Assembly: GCF_002813375.1 (NCBI RefSeq)
Contig: NZ_PHUJ01000003.1
Coordinates: forward strand, 496,001 to 560,000
DNA from: Pseudonocardia alni
GTDB lineage: Bacteria; Actinomycetota; Actinomycetes; Mycobacteriales; Pseudonocardiaceae
Length of the DNA stretch: 64,000 nucleotides
Direction of reading: 5' to 3'
Shown here: in pieces, positions 51,466-60,239 of the stretch
How the letters are laid out: every line of letters begins with the position of its first letter
Numbering within the stretch: the first letter of the stretch is position 1
The notes under the pieces: generated by a model
What the model was told of the DNA's origin: nothing
Database searches by the model: none
What the model saw: the letters and a program-made list of their open reading frames with translations, nothing else
Program-made: the position numbers and the translations under genes

Positions 51466-52125
51466 TCACGGCCGGAGCCCGGCCTCGACGGCGTCGAGGG
51501 TGCGGCGCAGCCCGGAGTCGAACAGCGGCTCACCGCCGCCGGGCCCGCGCACGACGGCGCCGCCGAGGAGCCGGGACAGCACCGGCAGGCGCTCCGCCCG
51601 GCCGGAGCGGCGGACGTCGTCGAGGGTGGGGAGGCGGTCCCCGGCCAGGGCCGCAGCGCCCCGGACGTAGCCGTGCAGCAGGTGCAGCACCTCGACGGCC
51701 GCGTGCAGCGGGTGCCCCGCCCCGACGACGTGCGCCAGCAGCGCCTCCGACCACGCGCACTCGGCGGGGCCGGTGGCGCGGGGGCCGGCGAGCAGCCCGA
51801 CGGTCCACGGGTGCTCGTCGAGCACGTCGCGCAGGGCGGCCGCCCAGATCTCGCAGCCCAGCCGCAGCCCGCAGCCCGACAGGTCCGGCGGCTCGCCCAG
51901 TGCGACGTCCAGGACGAGGTCGACCAGCGCGTCCTTGCCGGGCACGTGCCGGTACAGCGACATCGGCGCGGACCCCAGCTCGCGGGCCAGCCGCGGCATC
52001 GACACCGCGGCCAGCCCGTCGGCGTCGGCGAGGCGCAGCGCCGTGGCGACGATCGAGCCGCGGTCCAACGTCCGGCGCGCCGGGGCCGGGGGAGCGGCCC
52101 AGCGGGGGTCGTCGGCGGCGGTCAC
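51466..52125 (-). CDS. TetR-family regulator (TetR_C, tetracycline-repressor-like C domain)
   Basis: 219 aa. HTH at about 24-66 (IVATALRLADADGLAAVSMPRLARELGSAPMSLYRHV, in parts) and a C-terminal ligand domain with LLHGYVRGAAAL and EPLFDSGLRRTLDAVEAGL. It abuts the convergent ABC-F gene with no gap. It is divergent from the TauE-type permease and probably controls it through the CGTAGGG repeats. Confidence 0.85.
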   Translation of the reverse strand: MTAADDPRWAAPPAPARRTLDRGSIVATALRLADADGLAAVSMPRLARELGSAPMSLYRHVPGKDALVDLVLDVALGEPPDLSGCGLRLGCEIWAAALRDVLDEHPWTVGLLAGPRATGPAECAWSEALLAHVVGAGHPLHAAVEVLHLLHGYVRGAAALAGDRLPTLDDVRRSGRAERLPVLSRLLGGAVVRGPGGGEPLFDSGLRRTLDAVEAGLRP

Positions 52126-52147
52126 GCGTCGATCATGTCACGCATTT

Positions 52148-52224
52148 CGTAGGGAGCCCTACGCGCATGGCGTAACCCCTACGCGCCCTGCGCCCGGCGG
52201 AGTGCCGGTGCGCGGTTCGTAGGG
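52148..52224. promoter_or_regulatory. TetR operator cluster of CGTAGGG/CCCTACG repeats
   Basis: CGTAGGG-AG-CCCTACG (52148-52163) is a perfect palindrome. A further CCCTACG lies at 52177-52183 and CGTAGGG at 52218-52224, the last overlapping the TAGGGT -10 element of the permease gene. Four copies of one heptamer between divergent tetR and permease genes point to cooperative autoregulation. Confidence 0.7.
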
Positions 52225-52231
52225 TGTCCCG

Positions 52232-52984
52232 ATGGAGTTGTGGGAGGTCGGGGTCATCGCGCTGGCCGGGCTCTGGGCGGGGTTGATCAACACCGTCGTC
52301 GGGTCGGGGACGCTGGTGACCTTCCCGGTGCTCGTGGCGCTGGGCTTCCCCCCGGTGACGGCGACGACGTCGAACGCCATCGGGCTGATCACCGGCTCGG
52401 TCACCGGCGCCGTCGGGTACCGCAAGGAGTGGGCCGGGCACGGCCGCCGCCTCGCGAAGTACGGTGTCGCGTCGTTCCTGGGGGCCGTGGTCGGTGCGGC
52501 GCTGCTGTTGTCGCTGCCGCCGGACGCGTTCGAGACGATCGTGCCGGTCCTGGTCGGTACCTCGGTGCTGCTGGTCGCTGTGCAGCCCCTGCTGGCCCGC
52601 CTGCTGCGCGACCGCCCGCGTCCGGACCGGTCCGGCTCGCCGGTGCTCTACGTGCTGGTGTTCCTGGTGGGCGTCTACGGCGGCTACTTCACCGCCGCCC
52701 AGGGGATCATGCTGGTCGGGGTGATGGGGTTGCTCGTCGCGGACCCGCTCCAGCGGCTCAACGCCTTCAAGAACACCCTCGCCTCGGTCGTGAACATCGT
52801 CGCCGGGGCGATCTACGCCGTCGTCGCGCCGGTCGACTGGACGGTCGTCGGGATCATCGCGGTCAGCTCGATCGTCGGCGGGCTGCTCGGTGCGAAGGTC
52901 GGCCGCAGGCTGCCGCCCGCGGTGCTGCGGACCGTGATCGTCGTGATCGGGGTCGCGGCGATCGTGTTCCTGCTGGTGGAGTGA
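52232..52984 (+). CDS. TauE/SafE-family sulfite or organosulfur exporter
   Basis: 250 aa with eight helices. Family motifs include LAGLWAGLINTVVGSGTLVTFPVL in the first half and GVYGGYFTAAQGIMLVGVMG in the second repeat. Substrate unknown; sulfite or sulfonates are typical. The ATG is 6 nt after TAGGGT, so it is leaderless and under the TetR operator. Confidence 0.88.
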   Translation: MELWEVGVIALAGLWAGLINTVVGSGTLVTFPVLVALGFPPVTATTSNAIGLITGSVTGAVGYRKEWAGHGRRLAKYGVASFLGAVVGAALLLSLPPDAFETIVPVLVGTSVLLVAVQPLLARLLRDRPRPDRSGSPVLYVLVFLVGVYGGYFTAAQGIMLVGVMGLLVADPLQRLNAFKNTLASVVNIVAGAIYAVVAPVDWTVVGIIAVSSIVGGLLGAKVGRRLPPAVLRTVIVVIGVAAIVFLLVE

Positions 52985-53023
52985 GCGCCCCGAACTGTCG
53001 GGGGTGTCTGCTCTCCTGAGGGC

Positions 53024-53245
53024 GTGGACGACGACCGCGCTACCGAGCTGGCCGTGGCCCTCGCCTCGCTGGCCGGGCGCGAGATCGGCCCGGACGAGGC
53101 GCGTGCCGTCGTCGCGCACGCCCACACCCTGAGTCCGGGCCGCGCCAACGTCATCTGGTCCCGGCACCGGCGCGCGCCGCGCACCGTGTCGCTGCGCGAC
53201 TACCTGGCGATGACCCTGCGCTTCGTCGACGGGGGCCCGCCGTGA
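53024..53245 (+). CDS. Small hypothetical protein
   Basis: 73 aa, mostly helical (ATELAVALASLAG, DEARAVVAHAHTL), acidic N-terminus and basic middle (WSRHRRAPRTVSLRDYLAM). Normal GC3, no clear ribosome binding site. It fills the gap between the permease gene and the C4 cluster and may be a short regulatory or toxin-antitoxin-like protein, without evidence for either. Confidence 0.45.
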   Translation: MDDDRATELAVALASLAGREIGPDEARAVVAHAHTLSPGRANVIWSRHRRAPRTVSLRDYLAMTLRFVDGGPP

Positions 53246-53247
53246 GC

Positions 53248-54480
53248 TCACACACCGACGGCCGCGAGCGCCGCGTCGAGGGCGTCGTCGTCGCCGACGT
53301 TGCCCGGCACCACCACCTGCACGACCGCGCGCCCGCCCGGCGTCATCAGGTCCCACACCGACACCCCGGGCAGCACCTGCCCGCGGACCCGCGCCGAGAC
53401 CGCGCCGAGGCCGTCGCGGGCGACCTGGGCCCCGGTGATCCCGCCCTTGGTCACCACGACGTCGACCTGCTCGCGCAGGGCCGCGACCGCTCCGACCACC
53501 GCCCGCATCACCGACTCCCCGTGGGCCAGGGTGTCGTGCTCGGCGCGGCGCTCCCGCTCGCTGGCCAGGGCCGCCCAGCCGCCGGCGGACAGGTCACCGG
53601 CCAGGTCACGGACCAGCCGGGCCGCGGTCGCGTCCGGGTCGGCGAGTGCGTCGTCGGTGCCGACCACCACGGGCGCACCGCGCCCGGCGCAGGCGTACGT
53701 CAGCTGCCGGCCCGCGGCGGCGGTGTGCGAGCCGCACACCAGCAGCGTGCGGCCCGGGCCCGCGACGGGGGCGTCGAGCAGGCCGTCGCTGCTCACCCGG
53801 CAGACCGCGGCCGCCAGCGGCGCCCCGCCGCGCGCGACGATCTCGCGGGTCGCCCACGCCGCGCGCAGGGCGTCGGCGACACGGGCGACGTCGGTGTCGT
53901 CGTGCACGTCGGGCAGCACCACGTCGATGTCCCCGGCGCCGGTCAGCACCCCGGTGAGCGCGCCGGAGCGCACGTCGTCGATGCCGACCGTGACCGGTGT
54001 GCGCACGGACTTCTCCCGGACGTAGCCGGGCAGATGGCCGTCGCGGTAGCCGAACACCGGGTCGCGGGCGAACTCCGTCTCGTGCGCCGGGAGGATCTCG
54101 CCGCCGACGCGTACCCGGTGCGTGCCGTCGACGGTCGTGCGTCCGCCGCCGGGGAAGGCGGGGACGAACAGCACCGGCGCGGCCGGGTCGACGGCATCGC
54201 ACTCGGCGAACACGTGCCCGCGCAGCGTCGAGTCGCCCCGCAGCACCAGCCGGACCCGCTCGCCGAGCCGCCCGCCCGCGACGTCGGCGTCGGCTCGGAT
54301 GCCCGACACCAGTGCGACGGCGGCCTGTTCGTCGAGCGCGCGGGTGTTGGTCAGCAGGTACACCGCGTCGGCCCGGCGCAGGGCGTTGGTGAGCACGTCG
54401 GCGTCCCACCGGAGCAGGACCTCGACCCCGGTCGCGGACTGCGTCCCGGTCGGGTCGTCGTCGCAGACGAGGATCTTCAC
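53248..54480 (-). CDS. Four-carbon acid sugar kinase family protein (DUF1537, OtnK/DtnK type)
   Basis: 410 aa. The N-terminal CDDDPTGTQSATGVEVLL is the family's substrate-binding motif (DDxTGA type), RGDSTLRGH supplies the second half, and the C-terminal domain has VTKGGITGAQVARDGLG for ATP binding. Members phosphorylate tetronate or 3-oxo-tetronate at O4. It is the last gene of the C4 operon and overlaps the transporter gene by GTGA. Confidence 0.85.
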   Translation of the reverse strand: MKILVCDDDPTGTQSATGVEVLLRWDADVLTNALRRADAVYLLTNTRALDEQAAVALVSGIRADADVAGGRLGERVRLVLRGDSTLRGHVFAECDAVDPAAPVLFVPAFPGGGRTTVDGTHRVRVGGEILPAHETEFARDPVFGYRDGHLPGYVREKSVRTPVTVGIDDVRSGALTGVLTGAGDIDVVLPDVHDDTDVARVADALRAAWATREIVARGGAPLAAAVCRVSSDGLLDAPVAGPGRTLLVCGSHTAAAGRQLTYACAGRGAPVVVGTDDALADPDATAARLVRDLAGDLSAGGWAALASERERRAEHDTLAHGESVMRAVVGAVAALREQVDVVVTKGGITGAQVARDGLGAVSARVRGQVLPGVSVWDLMTPGGRAVVQVVVPGNVGDDDALDAALAAVGV

Positions 54481-55847
54481 CGCTCCCGCCCCGGGGTGTC
54501 GAGCAGCGCGTCGGCGCGGGTGCGGAACAGCGCCGTGCCCCACATCATCGCCGCGGCGAGGAAGGCGAGGACCCCCAGCGAGACGACGCCCCACGTCCCG
54601 GCCTCGGTCGGGACGGCCTCGTTGATCGCGGTCCGCATGATCGGCGCGACGAAGCCGCCGAGGTTGCCGATCGAGTTGATCAGACCGATGCCGGTGGCCG
54701 CCGCGGCTCCGGTGAGGAACGCCGTCGGGAACGACCAGCTGATCGGACCGGCGCACAGGAACGCCGACACCGCGACGGTGATCGCGACGATGCCCAGCAG
54801 CGCCTGTCCGTTCGCCCCGGCCCAGGCCGAGGCGAGGATCGCGGCGCCGGTCAGGAGGAAGGCGATGCCGCCCCAGTGGCGCCGCCGCGCGACGGTGTCG
54901 GCGTGCCGGCCGACGACGTAGCAGAAGACCAGGCCGACCGCCCAGGGGATCGCCGCGACGAGCCCGACCTGCCAGCCGACGTCGCGCCCGAGCAGGCCCG
55001 CGACCTGCTGGGGCAGGTAGAACGTGGTGCCGTAGACGGCCACCTGCAGGCAGAAGTAGATGACGGTGAAGTACCAGACCTTGCCGTTGAGCATCGCCGG
55101 GACGATCCCGCGCGGGCCGTCGGCGTCGCGCACGGTGTCCTCGTGCGCCATGACCTCGCGCATCGCGGCCTTCTCGCGCTCGTCGAGCCAGGTCGCCTTC
55201 TGCGGGGAGTCGGTCAGCAGGAAGTACGCGGCCACGCCGGCGACGATCGCCATGACGCCCTCGACGAAGAACATGACCTGCCAGCCGTGCCAGGGCGTGA
55301 GGGTGTCGCCGAAGCTGATCAGCCCACCCGACAGCGGCGCCCCGAGCATCTGGCTGAACGGCTGGGCCAGGTAGAAGATCGCGAACATCTGCACGCGCTT
55401 CTTGTTCGGGAACCACTGCGACAGGAACATGATCACGCCGGGGAACAGCCCGGCCTCGGTGACGCCGAGCAGGAACCGCAGGAACACGAACATCGTGTCG
55501 TTCGTGGTGAACGCGAACGCGCTCGCGACCACACCCCAGGTCACCGCGATCCGGGCCAGCCAGAACCGGGCGCCGAAGCGGTCGAGCAGCAGGTTGCTGG
55601 GGATCTCGAAGATCGCGTAGCCGATGAAGAAGATGCCCGCGCCCAGGGCGAACGCCCCGGCGCTGATGCCGCGGTCGACCTGCAGCCCCTCCTCGGCGAA
55701 GCCGACGTTGGTGCGGTCCAGGAACGCGACGAAGTAGAGGACCACCAGCATCGGCATGAGCCGGGTGGTGGCCTTGCGGATGCCGGACGCGAGGTGCGGG
55801 CTGTCGAGCAGCGCGCGCGGCGTGCGGTCGCCGGTGGTGGGTTCCAC
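54477..55847 (-). CDS. MFS transporter of the anion:cation symporter family
   Basis: 456 aa with 12 helices. The motif DRTNVGFAEEGLQVD after helix 1 and GVTEAGLFPGVIMFLSQWFP are typical of the ACS group (tartrate, phthalate, hexuronate carriers). With the sugar-acid kinase it suggests uptake of a C4 sugar acid or polyol. GTG 55847 is preceded by AAGGGGAG at 3-4 nt. Confidence 0.87.
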   Translation of the reverse strand: MEPTTGDRTPRALLDSPHLASGIRKATTRLMPMLVVLYFVAFLDRTNVGFAEEGLQVDRGISAGAFALGAGIFFIGYAIFEIPSNLLLDRFGARFWLARIAVTWGVVASAFAFTTNDTMFVFLRFLLGVTEAGLFPGVIMFLSQWFPNKKRVQMFAIFYLAQPFSQMLGAPLSGGLISFGDTLTPWHGWQVMFFVEGVMAIVAGVAAYFLLTDSPQKATWLDEREKAAMREVMAHEDTVRDADGPRGIVPAMLNGKVWYFTVIYFCLQVAVYGTTFYLPQQVAGLLGRDVGWQVGLVAAIPWAVGLVFCYVVGRHADTVARRRHWGGIAFLLTGAAILASAWAGANGQALLGIVAITVAVSAFLCAGPISWSFPTAFLTGAAAATGIGLINSIGNLGGFVAPIMRTAINEAVPTEAGTWGVVSLGVLAFLAAAMMWGTALFRTRADALLDTPGRER

Positions 55848-55882
55848 GATCTCCCCTTCGAGGTCGTGTGCGGGCGGACGGG

Positions 55883-55981
55883 TCAGAGGACCAGCACGAG
55901 GCCGATCGCGACGAGGACGAGGCCGATCGCGAGGAACGCGACGCGCGACCACGACCAGCCGGGGAACGGTTCACGGGGCAC
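55883..55981 (-). CDS. 32-aa single-helix membrane microprotein
   Basis: GTG 55981 opens 32 codons: PREPFPGWSWSRVAF, then LAIGLVLVAIGLVLVL, a near-perfect repeat of one octapeptide that forms one membrane helix. The DNA shows the tandem duplication too. It starts 8 nt after the SDR stop and ends 35 nt before the MFS gene on the same strand. Length, position and hydrophobicity suggest a small partner of the transporter, but similar frames can arise by chance. Confidence 0.45.
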   Translation of the reverse strand: MPREPFPGWSWSRVAFLAIGLVLVAIGLVLVL

Positions 55982-55989
55982 GCGGGCTC

Positions 55990-56757
55990 CTAGTGCATGT
56001 AGAGGCCGCCGTCGACGTTCAGGGTCTGGCCCGTCACGAAGCCGGAGTCGGGCCCGATGAGGTACGCGGCGGCGGCGGCGACGTCGTGCGGGGTGCCGAT
56101 GCGCGCCACCACGCCGTCGGCGGCCATGGCCGCCTTGCGCTCGGGCGAGAGGGTGCCGCCCATGATGTCGGTGTCGATCGGGCCGGGGGCGATCACGTTC
56201 GCGGTGATCCCGTGCGGGCCCAGCTCGCGGGCGACCGAGCGGATGAAGCCCTGGATGCCGGCCTTCGCCGCGGAGTACGGGGTCTTGGAGTAGGTGCCGC
56301 CGCCGCGCTGGGCGGAGACCGAGGAGATGCCCACGATGCGTCCGACGCCGTGGGCGACCAGGCTGCGGGCGACCCGCTGGGTGACCCAGTGGGTGCCGTC
56401 GAGGTTCACGGCCACGACCCGGCGCCACTCCTGCTCGTCGACGTCGAGGTAGGGGACCGGGGAGGCGACCCCGGCGAACGCGACCAGCGCGACCAGCTGC
56501 GGCAGCTGCTGCTCCAGCGCGTCCACCGCGGCGACGGCGGCCTCGCGGTCGGCGACGTCGGCGCCGACGCCCGCGGCGCGCACCCCGTGCCGCTCGGCGA
56601 TCCCGGCGGCGGTCGTCGCGGCCGCGTCGCCGTCGATGTCGATCAGCCCGACGTGCCAGCCGGCCGCGGCGAGGTGGTCGGCCGCATAGCGCCCGATCCC
56701 GCGCGGCGAGCCCGCCCCGGTGAGGATCACGGTCCGTTCGGCGGGGAACCCGGTCAT
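55990..56757 (-). CDS. SDR family oxidoreductase of the C4 cluster
   Basis: 255 aa. Cofactor motif LTGAGSPRGIGRYAA (about 12-26), the catalytic Ser/Tyr/Lys in GISSVSA and YSAAKAGIQGF, and C-terminal GQTLNVDGGLYMH. It could oxidise a polyol or a sugar-acid hydroxyl. It starts inside the stop of the upstream dehydrogenase gene (ATGA). Confidence 0.85.
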   Translation of the reverse strand: MTGFPAERTVILTGAGSPRGIGRYAADHLAAAGWHVGLIDIDGDAAATTAAGIAERHGVRAAGVGADVADREAAVAAVDALEQQLPQLVALVAFAGVASPVPYLDVDEQEWRRVVAVNLDGTHWVTQRVARSLVAHGVGRIVGISSVSAQRGGGTYSKTPYSAAKAGIQGFIRSVARELGPHGITANVIAPGPIDTDIMGGTLSPERKAAMAADGVVARIGTPHDVAAAAAYLIGPDSGFVTGQTLNVDGGLYMH

Positions 56758-57728
56758 CGGTCGCCCTCCTTCCCGAGCGGGGCCGGGCCCAGCTCGTCGA
56801 TCAGCTGCGCCATCCGCGCGTAGGCCTTGTTGCGGTACGCGACGAGCTCGGGCACCCGCTCGGCGGGGACGTCGAGGAACCCGCCACCGGACTTGGTGCC
56901 CAGCCGGCCGTTCTCGACGTGCTCGGCCAGCGCCCGCGGGGTGGCGAAGCGCTCGGGCCAGCGGCCCTGCAGCGACTCGAAGCAGAACCGGTAGACGTCC
57001 AGGCCCGCCATGTCGGCGATCGCGAACGGGCCGAAGAACGGCAGCCGGAACCCGAAGGTGGTCCGGACGATCGTGTCGACGTCCTCCGCGCTCGCGACGC
57101 CCTCGTCGACGAGCTGGGACGCCTCGGAGAACAGCGCGTACTGCAGACGGTTGAGGACGAAGCCGTCGGCGTCGGAGATGCGCGCGGGCTGCTTGCCGAC
57201 CGCGCGCACCAGCTCCTCGACGCCGGGCAGGATCGCCGGGTCGGTGCCGGCGTGCGCGATGACCTCGACGCCGGGGATGAACGGCGCGGGGTTGGAGAAG
57301 TGCACGCCCAGGAACCGCTCCGGCCGCGCGACGGCCTCGGCGATCCGCCCGATGAGGATGGTGGAGGTGTTGGACCCGATGACGGTGTCCGGCGCGGCGG
57401 CGGCCGAGACCCGGCGCAGCACCTCGTGCTTGATGCCGATCTTCTCCGGCACCGCCTCCTCGACGAAGTCGGCGCCCTCGACGGCGGCCTCGAACGACTC
57501 CGCGGCGTGCACGCGCCCGGCGATCGTGTCGGGGGCGTGGGCGGGGAACAGGTCCTCGGCGGCGAAGGCGCGGGCCTCCGCGACGAGCCGGTCGCGGTTG
57601 GCGCGGGTGGTGTCGGCGTCGACGTCGGCAATGCGGACCTCGGCCCCGGCCAGGGCCAGGACCTGGGCGATCCCGCCGCCCATGTAGCCGCTGCCGATCA
57701 CCGCGACGGTGCGTCCCTCGAGAGTCAT
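56754..57728 (-). CDS. 3-hydroxyacyl-CoA dehydrogenase family protein
   Basis: 324 aa. The N-terminal NAD domain reads VAVIGSGYMGGGIAQVLALAG, with SNTSTILIGRIAE and LGVHFSNPAPFIPGVEVI near the middle, and the C-terminal helical domain ends near YRNKAYARMAQL. Related non-CoA members oxidise L-gulonate or other sugar acids, which fits the operon better than fatty-acid oxidation. Coupled to both neighbours. Confidence 0.85.
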   Translation of the reverse strand: MTLEGRTVAVIGSGYMGGGIAQVLALAGAEVRIADVDADTTRANRDRLVAEARAFAAEDLFPAHAPDTIAGRVHAAESFEAAVEGADFVEEAVPEKIGIKHEVLRRVSAAAAPDTVIGSNTSTILIGRIAEAVARPERFLGVHFSNPAPFIPGVEVIAHAGTDPAILPGVEELVRAVGKQPARISDADGFVLNRLQYALFSEASQLVDEGVASAEDVDTIVRTTFGFRLPFFGPFAIADMAGLDVYRFCFESLQGRWPERFATPRALAEHVENGRLGTKSGGGFLDVPAERVPELVAYRNKAYARMAQLIDELGPAPLGKEGDR

Positions 57729-58678
57729 GAACGGTCCTTCCGGGTGGTGGCGAGCAGGCCGCGCAGATAGTCGCGGTTGGTGGCGCAGACGCCGAGCGAG
57801 TCGCCGCCGTACTGCTCCATCAGGAACGGCCCGCGGAAGCCGAGCTCGACGGCGTCGCACACGACCTGCCGGTAGTTGATGAGCCCGAGCTCCATCGAGG
57901 TCGGCGTGGAGCTGAACCACGAGCCGTCGCCGGCCTCGTCGCGGGCGTAGTTCTTCACGTGCCAGTACTTCGCGTACGGCAGCGTCCTGGCGTGCATCTC
58001 GCGCCAGTCCTCGATGGGGCGGTGCAGCCGGACGAGGTTGCCGATGTCGGGGTTGAGCCCGACGTTGTCGAGCCCGATCTCGTGCACCAGCGCCACGGCG
58101 GAGTCGGCGGTGCCGAGGTAGGTGTCCTCGTACATCTCCAGCGCCATCGGCAGGCCGACCGACGCCGCGTGCTCGCCGAGCTCGCGCAGCCGCGCGACGG
58201 CGGTGGCCCGGGTCGCGGCGTCGTCGGGGTCCTTCCAGCCGGGCGCGGTCCAGAACCACAGCGCCTTCTTCTGCGCCTCGGAGAACGGGTGGTGCAGGCC
58301 GGTGGAGAACACCGTCATGCCCAGCTCGGCGGCCGCGTCGATGGTGCGGTGGGCGTAGTCGAGGTTGCGCTGTTCGCGGCCGGGCTGCAGCACGCTCTGG
58401 CGCTGCACGTGCACCGAGATCATCGCGACGCCGTGCTGCGTCGCGATCGCGCGCAGCTCCTCGCGGCGCGAGGGCTCCAGGTCGGCGGGCCGGATGTGGG
58501 AGTCGGCGATCTCCAGCTCGGTGAACCCGAGGGCGGCGACCTGGGCGAACACGTCGTCCCAGCGCTCGGCGGGGGCGTCGTGCAGCGCCACCCCGTCGGG
58601 TCCCACGGGGGCGAACCCGTGCATGCAGACGGCGATCGGCCAGTCCTCTGGCGCGGGGACCGGGGGTGTGGTGGGCAT
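57725..58678 (-). CDS. Sugar phosphate isomerase/epimerase (xylose isomerase-like TIM barrel)
   Basis: 317 aa. AP endonuclease 2-like barrel with probable metal ligands in MEMYEDTYLG, DIGNLVRLHRP, HVKNYARD and MEQYGGDSLG. Relatives include EryC-type tetrulose-phosphate epimerases and OtnI-type isomerases. GAAGGAG 6 nt before ATG 58678 selects this start over ATG 58699. First gene of the downstream half of the cluster, right after the GntR operator. Confidence 0.8.
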   Translation of the reverse strand: MPTTPPVPAPEDWPIAVCMHGFAPVGPDGVALHDAPAERWDDVFAQVAALGFTELEIADSHIRPADLEPSRREELRAIATQHGVAMISVHVQRQSVLQPGREQRNLDYAHRTIDAAAELGMTVFSTGLHHPFSEAQKKALWFWTAPGWKDPDDAATRATAVARLRELGEHAASVGLPMALEMYEDTYLGTADSAVALVHEIGLDNVGLNPDIGNLVRLHRPIEDWREMHARTLPYAKYWHVKNYARDEAGDGSWFSSTPTSMELGLINYRQVVCDAVELGFRGPFLMEQYGGDSLGVCATNRDYLRGLLATTRKDRS

Positions 58679-58713
58679 GGCGGCTCCTTCGGTGCACATG
58701 CGATCTTGGATAG

Positions 58714-58741
58714 ATCCTATAGGATTGACGAGCGAGGTCAA
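58714..58741 (-). promoter_or_regulatory. Promoter and GntR operator of the C4 catabolic operon
   Basis: TTGACC (58736-58741) and TAGGAT (58714-58719), both on the reverse strand and 16 nt apart, form a good -35/-10 pair. The perfect palindrome ATCCTATAGGAT (58714-58725) covers the -10 element. The same core occurs at 61985. Confidence 0.75.
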
Positions 58742-58773
58742 CCGTTCGGGGGATGTCGATCGGGACGGGCGGG

Positions 58774-59487
58774 TCAGGCCCCGCGCTCGAAGCGCAGCGA
58801 GCGCTCGCGCACGTTGTCGAGGTGGCGGCGTAGCGCGGCCACCGGCTCGTCCACGCCGCCGGAGGCGAACGCGTCGACGACGCCGCCGTGCTCCGCGACC
58901 GCCTCCTCGACGTCGGGGACCCCCTGCAGCGCGGTCTGGCGCATCCGGTGCACCTGGGCGCCGAGGGTCTCGGACATCTGCACGAGGTAGCGGTTGCGGG
59001 CGTGGTGGAGCACGACGTCGTGGAACTCGGTGTCGGCGGCGAAGTACTCCGCGGTCAGCGACGGGTCGACCCGGCCCTGCGCGAGTGCGGCGGCCACGCG
59101 CTCGCCGGCCGCGGCGTGGCGGGCGTGCGCGGACCGCAGCTCGGCGAGCATGGCCGGGGTCGCGGGGGCGGCCATGCTCGCGGCGGTGGTCTCCAGCATC
59201 AGCCGGGCGTCGAAGAGCTCGGCGAGCTGGTCGGCGGCCAGCGGCGGCGCGACCCGGTAGCCCTTGAGCGCCTCGCGGGTCACCAGGCCGGTCCGCTCCA
59301 GCTGGACCATGGCCTCGCGCACCGGGGTAGGGGAGACGTCGAGGTCGCGCGCGATGGTGTCGATGCCCAGCCGCGTGCCCGGCTCGAGCCCGCCGGAGAG
59401 CAGCAGCTCGAGGATGCGCTCGTAGACGTGGTCGCGCAGGCCGCGGCGCTCGATCCCGCCGCGCAGCCCCGGGGTGCTGGCGCTCAT
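58774..59487 (-). CDS. GntR/FCD-family regulator of the C4 cluster
   Basis: 237 aa. Winged HTH at about 18-80 (RLGIDTIARDLDVSPTPVREAMVQLERTGLV, in parts) and an FCD ligand domain with DTEFHDVVLHHARN and a following His (VDAFA..R..H) for metal binding. Two ATCCTATAGGA boxes flank it, upstream of the two transcription units in the cluster. FCD regulators usually release DNA on binding a sugar acid. Starts inside the stop of the TIM gene. Confidence 0.88.
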   Translation of the reverse strand: MSASTPGLRGGIERRGLRDHVYERILELLLSGGLEPGTRLGIDTIARDLDVSPTPVREAMVQLERTGLVTREALKGYRVAPPLAADQLAELFDARLMLETTAASMAAPATPAMLAELRSAHARHAAAGERVAAALAQGRVDPSLTAEYFAADTEFHDVVLHHARNRYLVQMSETLGAQVHRMRQTALQGVPDVEEAVAEHGGVVDAFASGGVDEPVAALRRHLDNVRERSLRFERGA

Positions 59488-60239
59488 CGGGCTCCCTCCA
59501 GGTCGGCGACCTCGTCGAGGATCGCGGCGACGGCGCGCGGGTCGTGGGCGAAGCGGCCCAGGAACATGCCGTCGACGCCGTCGGCGATGCGGGGCAGCAG
59601 GCCCGGCCCGGCACTCCCACCGTAGATCACCGCGGCGCCCGGGCGCCCCGCGACGTGCGCACGCAACGCCGACCCGACCGCGCTGACGTGCGCGGCCGGG
59701 GCCGGTTCGGGGGCGCCGATCGCCCAGACGGGCTCGTAGGCGACGACGACCGGACCCGTGTGCCCGGCCGCGAGTGCCGGAGCGAGGGCGTGGTCGACCT
59801 GGGCCCGCACGGCGTCGGCGGCCCGCCCCGCCCCGGACCGGTCGGTCTCGCCGACGCACAGGACCGGGGTGAGGCCGTTGCGCAGTGCGGCGAGCGTCTT
59901 CGCGGCGACGACGTCGTCGGTCTCGCCGAAGTGGGCCCGGCGCTCGGCGTGCCCGACCTCGGCCAGCGTGGCGCCCACCTCGACCAGCACGGGCGCGGTG
60001 ACCTCCCCGGTCCACGGGCCGTCGTCGTGCACGGCCACGTCCTGGGCGCCGACGGCGATCCCGGCCGGGCGGGCGATCTCCACGGCCGCGGGGATGGACG
60101 GGAACTGGGGGAGCGCGAACAGCGTCGCCGCCCCGGAGGCGACGGCCCGGTGCCCGGCGGCGATCGCGGCGACCGCCCGCAGCCAGTCGCAGGTGCGGGC
60201 GTGGCCGAGGTAGGTCTTGAGGCTCGACCCGATCAGCAC
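59484..60239 (-). CDS. Triosephosphate isomerase-like protein (tetrulose phosphate isomerase candidate)
   Basis: 251 aa TIM barrel. GSSLKTYL replaces the usual GNWKMN, GHAERRAHFGETD carries the catalytic His, and VVVAYEPVWAIG the catalytic Glu; IYGGSAGPGLLPRI is the phosphate loop. Divergence from glycolytic TPI and pairing with a DhaK-type kinase fit the LerI/EryH-type tetrulose-phosphate isomerases of erythritol and threitol pathways. Confidence 0.82.
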   Translation of the reverse strand: MLIGSSLKTYLGHARTCDWLRAVAAIAAGHRAVASGAATLFALPQFPSIPAAVEIARPAGIAVGAQDVAVHDDGPWTGEVTAPVLVEVGATLAEVGHAERRAHFGETDDVVAAKTLAALRNGLTPVLCVGETDRSGAGRAADAVRAQVDHALAPALAAGHTGPVVVAYEPVWAIGAPEPAPAAHVSAVGSALRAHVAGRPGAAVIYGGSAGPGLLPRIADGVDGMFLGRFAHDPRAVAAILDEVADLEGAR

